A DNA stretch of 64,000 bases from Actinoplanes aureus (GTDB lineage: Bacteria > Actinomycetota > Actinomycetes > Mycobacteriales > Micromonosporaceae), in contig NZ_JADQTO010000004.1 of NCBI RefSeq assembly GCF_015704865.1, forward strand, positions 260,755-324,754, in the 5' to 3' direction. Shown here piece by piece: positions 52,461-60,342 of the stretch (positions are counted from its first letter, which is position 1; every line of letters begins with the position of its first letter). The position numbers were made by a program, and so were the translations under genes. The notes beneath the pieces were generated by a model. That model was not told the DNA's origin, made no database searches, and worked only from the letters and a program-made list of their open reading frames with translations.

Positions 52461-54107
52461 ATGAGTGATCGGTGGTATGAGAAGGCCGTTGTCTACTGCT
52501 TGGACATCGACAGTTTCGCCGACTCGAACGGCGACGGCTGCGGTGACATCCGGGGCCTGATCGGCCGCCTGGACTACCTGTCGCGGCTGGGTGTCACCTG
52601 CCTGTGGCTCAACCCGATCCACCCGTCGCCGAACCGCGACGACGGTTACGACGTGTCGGACTTCTACAACGTCGATCCGCGGTTCGGCAACCTGGGTGAC
52701 TTCGCCGAGCTGCTGCACGAGGCCGGCAACCGGGGTATCAAGGTCATCATCGACCTGGTGGTCAACCACACGTCCGACCAGCACCCGTGGTTCCAGTCGG
52801 CCCGGTCGTCGCCGGACTCGCTGTACCGGGACTGGTTCGTCTGGAGCGAGACCGAGCCCAAGGACCGCAAGCAGGGCATGGTCTTCCCGGGTGAGCAGGA
52901 CGAGACCTGGACCTACGACCGCACCGCCAAGCTCTGGTATTACCACCGGTTCTACAAGTTCCAGCCCGACCTGAACATGAAGAATCCGGCGGTCCGCGAG
53001 GAGATCAAGAAGATCTGCTCGTTCTGGCTCCAGCTCGGGGTCGCCGGGTTCCGGATGGACGCGGTGCCGTTCATCATCGAGGAGACCGAGCCGGGCAACC
53101 CGACCTCACCGATGGACTTCGAGTTCCTCAGCGAGCTGCGCCAGCACGTCCAGTGGCGTAAGGGCGACGCGGTGCTGCTGGCCGAGGCGAACGTGGAGCC
53201 GGCCCAGCTCACCGAGTACTTCGGTGACGCCGGTGGCTCGTCGAACCGGATCCACATGCTCTTCGACTTCATGCTGAACAGCAAGATCATGCTGGCCCTG
53301 GCGCGGGAGGACCCGGAGCAGATCATCGACGCGTTGCGGGACGCGCCGAAACTACCGCAGGGTGGGCAGTGGGCCACCTTCCTGCGCAACCACGACGAGA
53401 TCGACCTGTCCCGGCTCACCGCCGAGCAGCGTGCCGACGTGTTCAACCGGTTCGGGCCGGAGCCGGAGATGCAGCTCTACGGGCGCGGCATCCGCCGCCG
53501 GCTGGCGCCGATGCTCGGCAATGATCGCCGGCACATCGAGCTGGCCTACTCGCTGCAGTTCACCCTGCGGGGCACCCCGGTGCTGCGCTACGGCGAGGAG
53601 ATCGGGATGGGGGACGACCTCAACCAGCCCGGCCGCCACTCGGTGCGTACGCCCATGCAGTGGTCCCTGCTGCCCAACGGCGGTTTCTCCACCGCTGACC
53701 CGGAGAAGCTGGTCCGTCCGGTGATCTCCGACGACGAGTTCGGCTATTCCAAGGTCAACGTGACCCTCCAGCGCCACGATCCGAACTCGTTGCTCTCCTG
53801 GTTCGAGCGCATGATCCGTACGCTGCGTGAGGCGCCGGAGATCGGTAGCGGCGAGTGCAAGCACGTCGACGTGCAGGTGCCGCCCGGAGTGCTGGTGCAC
53901 CGGGCGGACGACGGCACCGGGACGATGGTTTTCGTGCACAATCTGGGCACCGAACCGGGTGTGGTGGATCTGAGCAGCCTGGCCGCCGAGGCTGAGTTCC
54001 CGAACGACGTGCTGGCCGACCAGGAGTACCCGGAACCCGGCAAGCTGGACGCGATCCGGGTCGAGGGACACGGATACCGGTGGATCCGGCTGCGCAGGAC
54101 CGCCTGA
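52461..54107 (+). CDS. GH13 alpha-glucosidase/trehalose-synthase-like enzyme
   Basis: A 548-aa GH13 protein. (beta/alpha)8 barrel with Asp200 (GFRMDAVPF), Glu242 (LLAEANV) and Asp312 (NHDEID), plus DLVVNHTSDQHPWFQ near 98-112; the C-terminal beta domain follows at about 470-545. No signal peptide, so cytoplasmic. Resemblance is to trehalose synthase and oligo-1,6-glucosidase groups; which is uncertain, because no maltokinase or other trehalose gene is adjacent. The ATG lies 6 bp after the preceding gene and lacks a strong ribosome site. Confidence 0.88.
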   Translation: MSDRWYEKAVVYCLDIDSFADSNGDGCGDIRGLIGRLDYLSRLGVTCLWLNPIHPSPNRDDGYDVSDFYNVDPRFGNLGDFAELLHEAGNRGIKVIIDLVVNHTSDQHPWFQSARSSPDSLYRDWFVWSETEPKDRKQGMVFPGEQDETWTYDRTAKLWYYHRFYKFQPDLNMKNPAVREEIKKICSFWLQLGVAGFRMDAVPFIIEETEPGNPTSPMDFEFLSELRQHVQWRKGDAVLLAEANVEPAQLTEYFGDAGGSSNRIHMLFDFMLNSKIMLALAREDPEQIIDALRDAPKLPQGGQWATFLRNHDEIDLSRLTAEQRADVFNRFGPEPEMQLYGRGIRRRLAPMLGNDRRHIELAYSLQFTLRGTPVLRYGEEIGMGDDLNQPGRHSVRTPMQWSLLPNGGFSTADPEKLVRPVISDDEFGYSKVNVTLQRHDPNSLLSWFERMIRTLREAPEIGSGECKHVDVQVPPGVLVHRADDGTGTMVFVHNLGTEPGVVDLSSLAAEAEFPNDVLADQEYPEPGKLDAIRVEGHGYRWIRLRRTA

Positions 54108-54157
54108 CCGCGACTAGCATCGGCCGACAGGTAACGGAGATCACTACGGAGGCCGCA

Positions 54158-54922
54158 ATGTCGCAGTCCGCACCCCGCCGGGTGGCCGTCGTCACCGGAG
54201 CCGCTCGTGGCATCGGTGAGGCGATCGCTCTGAAGCTCGCCGCCGACGGCATGGCGGTCGCTGTGGTGGACCTGGACGAGGGCGCCTGCGCCAACACGGT
54301 GACCGCGATCCACGACGCCGGTGGCTCCGCGGTGGCGGTCGGCGCCGACGTCGCCGACGCGGCCCAGGTGACCGCGGCGGTCGAGCGGGTGACGGCCGAG
54401 CTCGGCCCGCCGACCGTGCTGGTCAACAACGCCGGGGTGCTCCGGGACAACCTGCTCTTCAAGATGTCCGAGGACGACTGGGACACCGTGATGGCGGTGC
54501 ACCTGCGCGGCGCCTTCCTGTTCAGCAAGGCGGTGCAGAAGCACATGGTCGACGCCGGGTTCGGCCGGATCGTGAGCCTCTCCAGCACCTCCGCGCTCGG
54601 CAATCGGGGCCAGGCGAACTACGCCGCCGCCAAGGCCGGCATCCAGGGCTTCACCAAGACCCTCGCGATCGAGCTCGGCAAGTTCGGCATCACCGCGAAC
54701 GCGGTCGCACCGGGATTCATCGTCACCGACATGACCCGGGCGACCGCTGCCCGGGTCGGGGTGGATTTCGCCGATTTCGAGAAGGCCGCGGTGAGCCAGA
54801 TTCCCGTCGCCCGGGCCGGCCGTCCCGAAGACGTGGCGAACACCGTAGCCTTCCTGGTCAGTGAGGGGGCAGGCTTTGTGTCGGGACAGGTGGTCTATGT
54901 CGCCGGCGGGCCACGAGACTGA
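54158..54922 (+). CDS. Short-chain dehydrogenase/reductase (FabG-like)
   Basis: A 254-aa SDR. Cofactor motif TGAARGIGE (about 13-21) and NNAGV (about 87-91), catalytic Ser (SLSST near 139-143) and YxxxK (YAAAK near 154-158). It resembles 3-oxoacyl-ACP reductases. The substrate cannot be named. The ATG at 54158 has GGAGG 5 bases upstream. Confidence 0.92.
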   Translation: MSQSAPRRVAVVTGAARGIGEAIALKLAADGMAVAVVDLDEGACANTVTAIHDAGGSAVAVGADVADAAQVTAAVERVTAELGPPTVLVNNAGVLRDNLLFKMSEDDWDTVMAVHLRGAFLFSKAVQKHMVDAGFGRIVSLSSTSALGNRGQANYAAAKAGIQGFTKTLAIELGKFGITANAVAPGFIVTDMTRATAARVGVDFADFEKAAVSQIPVARAGRPEDVANTVAFLVSEGAGFVSGQVVYVAGGPRD

Positions 54923-54958
54923 TGCTGGCAACTTGCTGAGAAGAGTTACAAAGAAATC

Positions 54959-55363
54959 ATGAACCGACGCATGAGTTCCCGCAGCGTGTCGCTGACCAGC
55001 ACGTTCCTCTTGCTGGCCGCGGGAGGTGTGGCGGCATGTGACAACGACGAATATGTGGACGAGGGCTTCTACTGCGCCGACGAGAACGGTGTGGTCGTCG
55101 ACGAGGACTACTGCGACGACGACTACCGCGGTGGCGGCGGCCTGGCCTTCTTCATCTGGCACTCCGCGGCCTACCGGTCCGGCTATCCGGTGGGTTACCG
55201 GCTGCCCGCCGGCGGCAGCAAGTTCGCCTACAACGACGCGGCCGCGCGTTCCAAGTTCGGGCTGCCGGCCACCGGCAAGATCAGCAACGGCACCGTGAAG
55301 ACGAGCGTGGTCGGCAAGGGCGGCGGCGGTTCCCGGAGCAAGTCCGGCTCGGGTGGGGGCTGA
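54959..55363 (+). CDS. YgiB-like small secreted lipoprotein
   Basis: A 134-aa protein with a signal peptide ending in the lipobox AAC (about 22-27), an acidic Cys-containing segment (DEGFYCADENGVVVDEDYC), a short hydrophobic stretch (LAFFIWHSAAYRSG), and a Gly/Ser/Lys-rich C-terminus. Its layout resembles the YgiB (DUF1190) protein that precedes the YgiC ligase in enterobacteria. The next gene encodes such a ligase 3 bp further on. Confidence 0.65.
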   Translation: MNRRMSSRSVSLTSTFLLLAAGGVAACDNDEYVDEGFYCADENGVVVDEDYCDDDYRGGGGLAFFIWHSAAYRSGYPVGYRLPAGGSKFAYNDAAARSKFGLPATGKISNGTVKTSVVGKGGGGSRSKSGSGGG

Positions 55364-55366
55364 CCG

Positions 55367-56830
55367 GTGCGACGCGTTCCGTACGGGCCGGTGCGCGACG
55401 GCTGGCAGCTCACCAACTTCAGCCTCGGGCTGACGTACAACGACACCGAGCTGCCGGACGGCACGATGACGTCCTACTGGCGCGAGGGGCCGTACTACGA
55501 CTTCACCGCGGCGGAGATCGAGGAGCTGGAGACCGCCACCGCGACCCTGTACGCGATGTGCATCGAGGCCGGCGACTGGATGGTCCGCCAGTGCCCGCGA
55601 CTGACCGTCGAGGGCCGTAAGCAGGGCTTCTTCGCCTCGATCTGCAACGACGAGACGTGCTTCCTGGCTCGCATCGGCATCCCGGAGTACACCCACGAGC
55701 AGATCATCCGGACCTGGTTCGACGGCGACGCGGAGACGTGGACGCACTACGACAAGGACCCGGACATGCGTCTGCCGATGCAGACGCCGGACTACTCGCC
55801 GAGCGTCTACGGCCGGTTCGACCTCTGGTACAACGGCGCCGGCAGCACTCCGCGCCTGCTCGAGTTCAACGCGCAGACGCCGACGTCGCTGGTCGAGGCC
55901 GCGGTCATCCAGTGGCACTGGATGGACCAGACCGGCGTCACGCAGCACGAGTGGCGGCAGTGGAACTCCATTCACGAGCGCCTCGTCGGCTGGGAGGCCA
56001 CGCCGGGCGAGCCGGGCGACCCCGGTGCCTGGCGGCGCAACATCAACAAGCTCCGCGAGGCGCGGACATGGCTCCCGGAGAAGCCGAAGATCTTCTTCGC
56101 GTACGAGACGAGCGAGACGTCCGGCGAGGACCGGATGAACGTCGCCTACCTGATGGCCACCGCGGAGGAGGCCGGCTACCCGGTCGAGCTGATCGCGATG
56201 AGCCAGATCGGCTGGGACGTGGCCGGCGATCGGGTGGTCTTCGTGCCCGCTCCGGGCCAGGAACACAAGGCCGAGCCGATCGACGTGATCTTCATGCTCT
56301 ATCCCTGGGAGTGGTTCTGGCACGAGGAGGGCGGCAAGGCCTTCTTCCGGAACATGGCCGACCCGGAGAAGCGCGGCACGGTCTGGATCGAGCCGCCCTA
56401 CAAGGCCGCACTGCTCGGCAACAAAGCCCTGCTCCCGGTCCTGTGGAACCTGTTCGGCGACGACCCGGAGCGCGGAAAGTACCTGCTACCGGCCTACTTC
56501 GCCGAGTCCTCCAAGGCCGCGAAGCTGACGTCGTTCGCGAAGAAACCCGTGTGGGGCCGGGAAGGCGGTTCGGTCACCCTGGTCCGCGACGGCGTTCCGA
56601 TCACCACAAACCCGTCCGAGTACGGCGCCGACGGCCGCTACATCGTCCAGGAGCTCTGCGAACTGCCGTCCTTCGACGGCCTGGAGGGCACTCTGCACCC
56701 GGTGATCGGCTCCTGGCTGATCGACGGCGAGCCGGCCGGCATGGGCATCCGCGAGGGCATCGGCACCGAGGGCCTGGTCACCGGCAACACCTGCAACTTC
56801 GTCCCGCACACCATCGAGTCCGGCGCCTGA
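55367..56830 (+). CDS. YgiC/glutathionylspermidine-synthase-like ATP-dependent ligase
   Basis: A 487-aa ATP-grasp-like protein of the GSP synthase C-terminal family. Features: NDTELPDG, LEFNAQTPTSLVEAAVIQWHW (substrate and metal site, about 165-185), IEPPYKAALLGNKALLPVLWNLF (about 342-364), KPVWGREGGSVTLV (ATP lysine region near 395-408). It lacks the amidase half of E. coli GSP synthase, as YgiC and YjfC do. The substrate is unknown; peptide-bond formation is expected. GTG start 3 bp after the lipoprotein stop indicates coupling. Confidence 0.85.
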   Translation: MRRVPYGPVRDGWQLTNFSLGLTYNDTELPDGTMTSYWREGPYYDFTAAEIEELETATATLYAMCIEAGDWMVRQCPRLTVEGRKQGFFASICNDETCFLARIGIPEYTHEQIIRTWFDGDAETWTHYDKDPDMRLPMQTPDYSPSVYGRFDLWYNGAGSTPRLLEFNAQTPTSLVEAAVIQWHWMDQTGVTQHEWRQWNSIHERLVGWEATPGEPGDPGAWRRNINKLREARTWLPEKPKIFFAYETSETSGEDRMNVAYLMATAEEAGYPVELIAMSQIGWDVAGDRVVFVPAPGQEHKAEPIDVIFMLYPWEWFWHEEGGKAFFRNMADPEKRGTVWIEPPYKAALLGNKALLPVLWNLFGDDPERGKYLLPAYFAESSKAAKLTSFAKKPVWGREGGSVTLVRDGVPITTNPSEYGADGRYIVQELCELPSFDGLEGTLHPVIGSWLIDGEPAGMGIREGIGTEGLVTGNTCNFVPHTIESGA

Positions 56831-56856
56831 TCGTCAGCCGCCGGCTGGCGAGTGGC

Positions 56857-56954
56857 GTGCCGGGCACCCCGGAGAGTGCCTTCCGAGAGGGACGACGAGA
56901 CCCTGTACGAGTCGCATCGTTCCAGATCAGAAGGCACTTTCGCATCCCCGGCAC
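56857..56954. repeat. Imperfect inverted repeat between convergent genes
   Basis: GTGCCGGG (56857-56864) pairs with CCCGGCAC (56947-56954), and GAGAGTGCCTTC (56872-56883) pairs with GAAGGCACTTTC (56930-56941, one mismatch), around a 46-base loop. It is similar in setting to the larger palindrome at 15.0 kb, in a convergent intergenic gap. Confidence 0.7.
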
Positions 56955-56995
56955 CGTCACCACGAGCCCTCACTGAAGGCCGAGGCCAACTGTGC

Positions 56996-57523
56996 TTAAG
57001 GTCGGTCTCCTATGAAACCTGCCGATCCCGGCAAGCAGTTGAACAGCTCGAGGCGGTAGGAGCTGTAGAGCCCCGTAATGGTGGACGGGTAGCGATATCC
57101 GTAGACGAAGGTCCCGCTGCGGACGACCGCCCCGTTGACCACATCCACAACGCGGAAACTACAGCCGATGGTGGGGACGGGTTTGGTGATGATGATGTAG
57201 ATCCTGCCGCCTGCGGCCGGGATCGCGCCGGTCCGGCAACCTGTGCTCGTCGCCCCGACGGTGCAGTCGTCTGCTGCCAGTAGAACGGGTCCGGCGACCA
57301 TGTCGGATGCGCCAGTCGCTTCGGCCGGCCGCGATGAGGTAGCACCCGCGGGCGACGCGAGCATCAACATCGAGGCGACTCCGGCGACGGCAGCGACGGC
57401 AGCGTGACCGGCCCTCTTGCGCAATGAACTGACCAATGGAAACACCCCCGTGTATCGATGAGTCGGTACGGGTCGCTGCGCTACCGCGAGGGATGCGGCG
57501 GCGAGCAGTTTGAGTGTCCGCAC
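56996..57523 (-). CDS. Small secreted protein of unknown function
   Basis: A 175-aa exported protein. The start GTG at 57523 has GGGAGGAC 6 bases upstream; the N-terminus has one hydrophobic stretch (1-15), and a second, signal-like stretch (about 43-62, AVAAVAGVASMLMLASPAGA). An alternative GTG at 57445 removes the first. The mature part (about 65-175) contains Cys residues (CTVGATSTGC, GCSFRVV, FNCLPG) consistent with disulfides. No known family recognised. Confidence 0.6.
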   Translation of the reverse strand: MRTLKLLAAASLAVAQRPVPTHRYTGVFPLVSSLRKRAGHAAVAAVAGVASMLMLASPAGATSSRPAEATGASDMVAGPVLLAADDCTVGATSTGCRTGAIPAAGGRIYIIITKPVPTIGCSFRVVDVVNGAVVRSGTFVYGYRYPSTITGLYSSYRLELFNCLPGSAGFIGDRP

Positions 57524-57717
57524 GATTTGTCCTCCCGTGAGTCGTGCCCGCTGCGGACCAACCGTCTGCGGGCAAGCTGTGCGGTCCTGCAGTGCGGTCG
57601 ACGCTAGGGGAGGGCAAGGGAGCCGAGAGAGAGGATTTGGCGTGGGCTGAATAGATGGCCTGCCAAGAACCGGGCCGGGCTGGGCGCAGCGCGATCACCG
57701 CCGGGCGAGCGAGGCCA

Positions 57718-58143
57718 TCAGGCCCTGTGCCGCCAGATCCACCAGAGGCCGATGAAGGGCAGGACGAGCGGGACGTAGCCGTACCCGCTGCCGAAGCGGG
57801 ACCAGACGGTGTCGTCCGGGAAGGCGACCGCGTCGACCACGCTGAGAACGCCGACGACCAGGACGCCGACCAACTCGACCGTGCAGCTGATGAGCGCGAG
57901 CATCCGGCCGCGCGGGCCGCCGCGGGCCAGGCCGACGGTGGCGGCGAGGTAGACCAGGCCGGCGAACGCGGACAGCAGGTAGGCGAGCGGTGCCTCGGAG
58001 AAGTGCGTGCTGATCTGCACCAGTGCGCGGGCGCTCGCGGAGAGCGCGAAGACGCCGTAGACGAGCAGGAGAACCCGGCCGACGCCGGTGTTCAGCGCGG
58101 CGTCGCGGGGCCGGGAGGCGGTTGGTGTGCTCTGGTCAGGCAC
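57718..58143 (-). CDS. Four-helix membrane protein, unknown function
   Basis: A 141-aa protein with four predicted transmembrane segments (about 25-45, 55-76, 84-105 and 118-138), a short polar N-terminus (MPDQSTPTASRPRDAAL) and a WWIWRHRA tail. The GTG overlaps the end of the next upstream gene by 8 bp, so the two form an operon. No family recognised beyond the generic actinobacterial integral membrane type. Confidence 0.72.
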   Translation of the reverse strand: MPDQSTPTASRPRDAALNTGVGRVLLLVYGVFALSASARALVQISTHFSEAPLAYLLSAFAGLVYLAATVGLARGGPRGRMLALISCTVELVGVLVVGVLSVVDAVAFPDDTVWSRFGSGYGYVPLVLPFIGLWWIWRHRA

Positions 58144-58501
58144 CGGTCACCGACGCGATCTGCTGCAACCGCAGCACGAGGACGGGCAGGATCAGGCAGC
58201 CGATCCCCAGGATCAGATTGCCCCAGCGGGTCGGCTCCATCTTGGCGAGCACCAGCGCGGTCGGCGCGAACCCGACAGTGGTGATCAGATAGCCGGCGAA
58301 GGTGCCGGTCTCCTGCGGCCGGCTCCCGTCGAAGAGGCCCACGACCGCGACCACGACAAGTACCGTGACCAGGGCGCCGAACACGGCCATGGCCAGCAGG
58401 TCGAACCGGCTGGGCGCGCGGTCCAGCGCTGCACGCAGCAGGTACCACGCCGCGAGCACGAGGGCGGCGACGATCGTCACCGTGGAGAGGGCACCGTTCA
58501 C
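58136..58501 (-). CDS. Four-helix membrane protein, unknown function
   Basis: A 121-aa protein with four transmembrane segments (about 5-26, 33-58, 66-85, 92-112). Start GTG at 58501. It overlaps the following membrane gene, and the pair may form a two-component integral complex. Function unknown. Confidence 0.72.
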   Translation of the reverse strand: MNGALSTVTIVAALVLAAWYLLRAALDRAPSRFDLLAMAVFGALVTVLVVVAVVGLFDGSRPQETGTFAGYLITTVGFAPTALVLAKMEPTRWGNLILGIGCLILPVLVLRLQQIASVTGA

Positions 58502-58566
58502 CCGGCCAGGTTACTGATGCCCGTCCGGGCTGGTAACTTCCGGCCTGGAGATCAGCTTGAGCGAGG

Positions 58567-59478
58567 ATGGTCGATTCAGTGCGGTTCGGACTTTTCGGTA
58601 CGGGACCCTGGGCCCATCTGGCCCACGCGCCGGCGCTCGCCGCGCATCCGGAAGTGGAGTTCGCCGGCGTCTGGGGGCGGAACCCGGAGAAGGCGGCGGA
58701 GCTGTCCGGCCGCTACGGCGTACCGGCGTACGCCGGGATCGACGACCTGCTCGCCGAGGTGGACGCGGTCGCGATCGCGCTGCCGCCGGATGTGCAGGCC
58801 CCGATCGCCCTGCGCGCGGCACAGGCCGGACGACACCTCCTGCTGGACAAGCCGGTAGCGCTGCGTACCGATGAGGCGGAAGCCCTCGCCGCCGCGGTCA
58901 CCGAGCGTGATCTCGCGTCGGTGGTGTTCTTCACCCGGCGCTTCGCGCCGGAGGTCGCCGGATTCGTCGCCGAGGCGGTCGCCACCGGCGGCTGGACCGA
59001 GGCGCGGGTCGACCACCTCGGCTCCATCTTCCGCGACGACAATCCGTTCGGCGCCTCGCCCTGGCGCCGGGAGCGCGGTGGGCTCTGGGACGTCGGCCCG
59101 CACGCGCTCGCGCTGGTGCTTCCGGTGCTCGGTCCGGTCACCGAGGTGACCGGCATGGCCGGCGAGCCGGATCTGACCCACCTGCTGCTCCGGCACGCCG
59201 GTGGAGCGATCAGCCGGCTCACTCTTTCGGTGGACGCGCCCGCCGCCGCGGCGCGTGAGGAGGCCGTGTTCGCCGGCGAGGCGGGCGTGGTGCCCGTCCC
59301 GGAGGCGGCATGGGCCCCCGAGGTGGCCCTCGGCCGTGCCGTCGATCAGTTGATCTCGGCCGCGGCGGGCGGTGCCCGGCCGGATTGCGACGTACGGTTC
59401 GGCGCCCGGGTGACCGCGGTGCTGGTCGCCGCCGAGCAGGCGATCCGGGAGCGGACGACCGTACGGCTGGGTGGCTGA
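58567..59478 (+). CDS. Gfo/Idh/MocA-family oxidoreductase
   Basis: A 303-aa NAD(P)-dependent oxidoreductase. N-terminal Rossmann fold (VRFGLFGTGPWAHLAHAPAL, with the GTG turn in place of GxGxxG), the DKPVALR motif (about 98-104) with the catalytic Lys, then a C-terminal GFO_IDH_MocA domain with ERGGLWDVGPHALALV-like block (His180 region). The sugar or cyclitol substrate is not identified. Confidence 0.9.
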   Translation: MVDSVRFGLFGTGPWAHLAHAPALAAHPEVEFAGVWGRNPEKAAELSGRYGVPAYAGIDDLLAEVDAVAIALPPDVQAPIALRAAQAGRHLLLDKPVALRTDEAEALAAAVTERDLASVVFFTRRFAPEVAGFVAEAVATGGWTEARVDHLGSIFRDDNPFGASPWRRERGGLWDVGPHALALVLPVLGPVTEVTGMAGEPDLTHLLLRHAGGAISRLTLSVDAPAAAAREEAVFAGEAGVVPVPEAAWAPEVALGRAVDQLISAAAGGARPDCDVRFGARVTAVLVAAEQAIRERTTVRLGG

Positions 59479-59483
59479 CCGGC

Positions 59484-59699
59484 TTACGGAACCGTGCGCT
59501 CGATCGCCGCGGCGCCGTCCCGCTCCAGCTCAGCGCGGGCCCGGGCAATGTTCTCCGGTGTCGGGTACTTGCCCTGGGCCACCGCCAGGTCCTCCGGGTC
59601 CCAGGGCTGTTCCGCGCCGGTACGCCAGACCGGCGTGGTGCGCCCGGAGTGCCCCCCGGCCTCGGCGGCCTCCTCCAGCGACGTCGTGATCTTCTGCAT
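59484..59699 (-). CDS. Small conserved-looking cytoplasmic protein
   Basis: A 71-aa polar protein (LEEAAEAGG...PWDPEDLAVAQGKYPTPENIARARAELERDG), one or two helices at the ends. It has no known family. GGGAG 5 bases before the ATG at 59699 is better spaced than for the adjacent ATG at 59702. It is convergent with the oxidoreductase gene, ending 5 bp away. Confidence 0.6.
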   Translation of the reverse strand: MQKITTSLEEAAEAGGHSGRTTPVWRTGAEQPWDPEDLAVAQGKYPTPENIARARAELERDGAAAIERTVP

Positions 59700-59702
59700 C
59701 AT

Positions 59703-59954
59703 GGCTCCCTACGTGAGTGGTGCGCTTACCGGCTCCGATTCTCTACGCCGGGTCACCCGAAGGTGGCCGTCTCGCGTATTTCGGCCGGTCGAACTGAGCG
59801 CTAACTGGACAGAACCCGCGCGTTACGGATGGACGCAAAGTAGCGAGCCGAATACATTTTCGGCTTGTCACGCACATCGGGTACGACGTCCGGCGGAGGC
59901 TTGTGGCTTCCGGGCATAACCCGGCGGGTGGGTGGGGGCGAGGGGATGCACCAC
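59703..59954. other. Intergenic region without a recognised gene
   Basis: About 250 bp between the divergent small gene and the repeat copy 2. It has a local A/T-rich stretch (gaatacattttcgg near 59852) but no clear promoter or ORF. Confidence 0.3.
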
Positions 59955-60014
59955 ATGACCGACTGCACCGCAGCGAAGCGAGGCCAGACCGCACGCGGGG
60001 GAGGACGGGCGTGA
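59955..60014 (+). repeat. Short interspersed repeat (copy 2), with 19-codon uORF
   Basis: The first 25 bases match 51594-51618 (one mismatch). The frame starting at the ATG 59955 encodes 19 residues (MTDCTAAKRG...) and its TGA overlaps the GTG of the following gene (GTGA at 60011-60014). In the other copy the frame is open. Confidence 0.65.
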
Positions 60015-60340
60015 CCGGCTCGTGGGACGCCGAGCGGGACGCGTACGACGCCGCGCAGGCGCTCGCCGGCCTGGCTGCCCTGCTGTCCGGGACGCCGGGT
60101 GAACAGGAGCGGCACGTGCTGCTCAGCATGGCGCGCAACGGCGAGGCGGCGGCCGAGCGGGTCGCGGCCTACCTGCGCCAGCAACGCGGTGCGGGGGACG
60201 GTGACCTGGCCGCGGTGCCCACCCGGCTGGCTCCGTGGCGGGACTGGGTCCCGACGCGCGGCCATCTCTTCGGTGCGACCGCCGCCACCCGCCACTCCAA
60301 CGAGGTGCCCCAGCCGCGGCGCTGCGATCCCGGAGAGTGA
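60011..60340 (+). CDS. Small hypothetical helical protein
   Basis: A 109-aa mostly helical cytoplasmic protein (AERDAYDAAQALAGLAALLSGTP, VLLSMARNGEAAAERVAAYLRQQ). Arg/Ala-rich C-terminus without known motif. GTG with GGGAGG 6 bases upstream, and the short uORF overlapping it. No family recognised; it stops two bases before the convergent AraC gene's stop. Confidence 0.6.
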   Translation: MTGSWDAERDAYDAAQALAGLAALLSGTPGEQERHVLLSMARNGEAAAERVAAYLRQQRGAGDGDLAAVPTRLAPWRDWVPTRGHLFGATAATRHSNEVPQPRRCDPGE

Positions 60341-60342
60341 CG

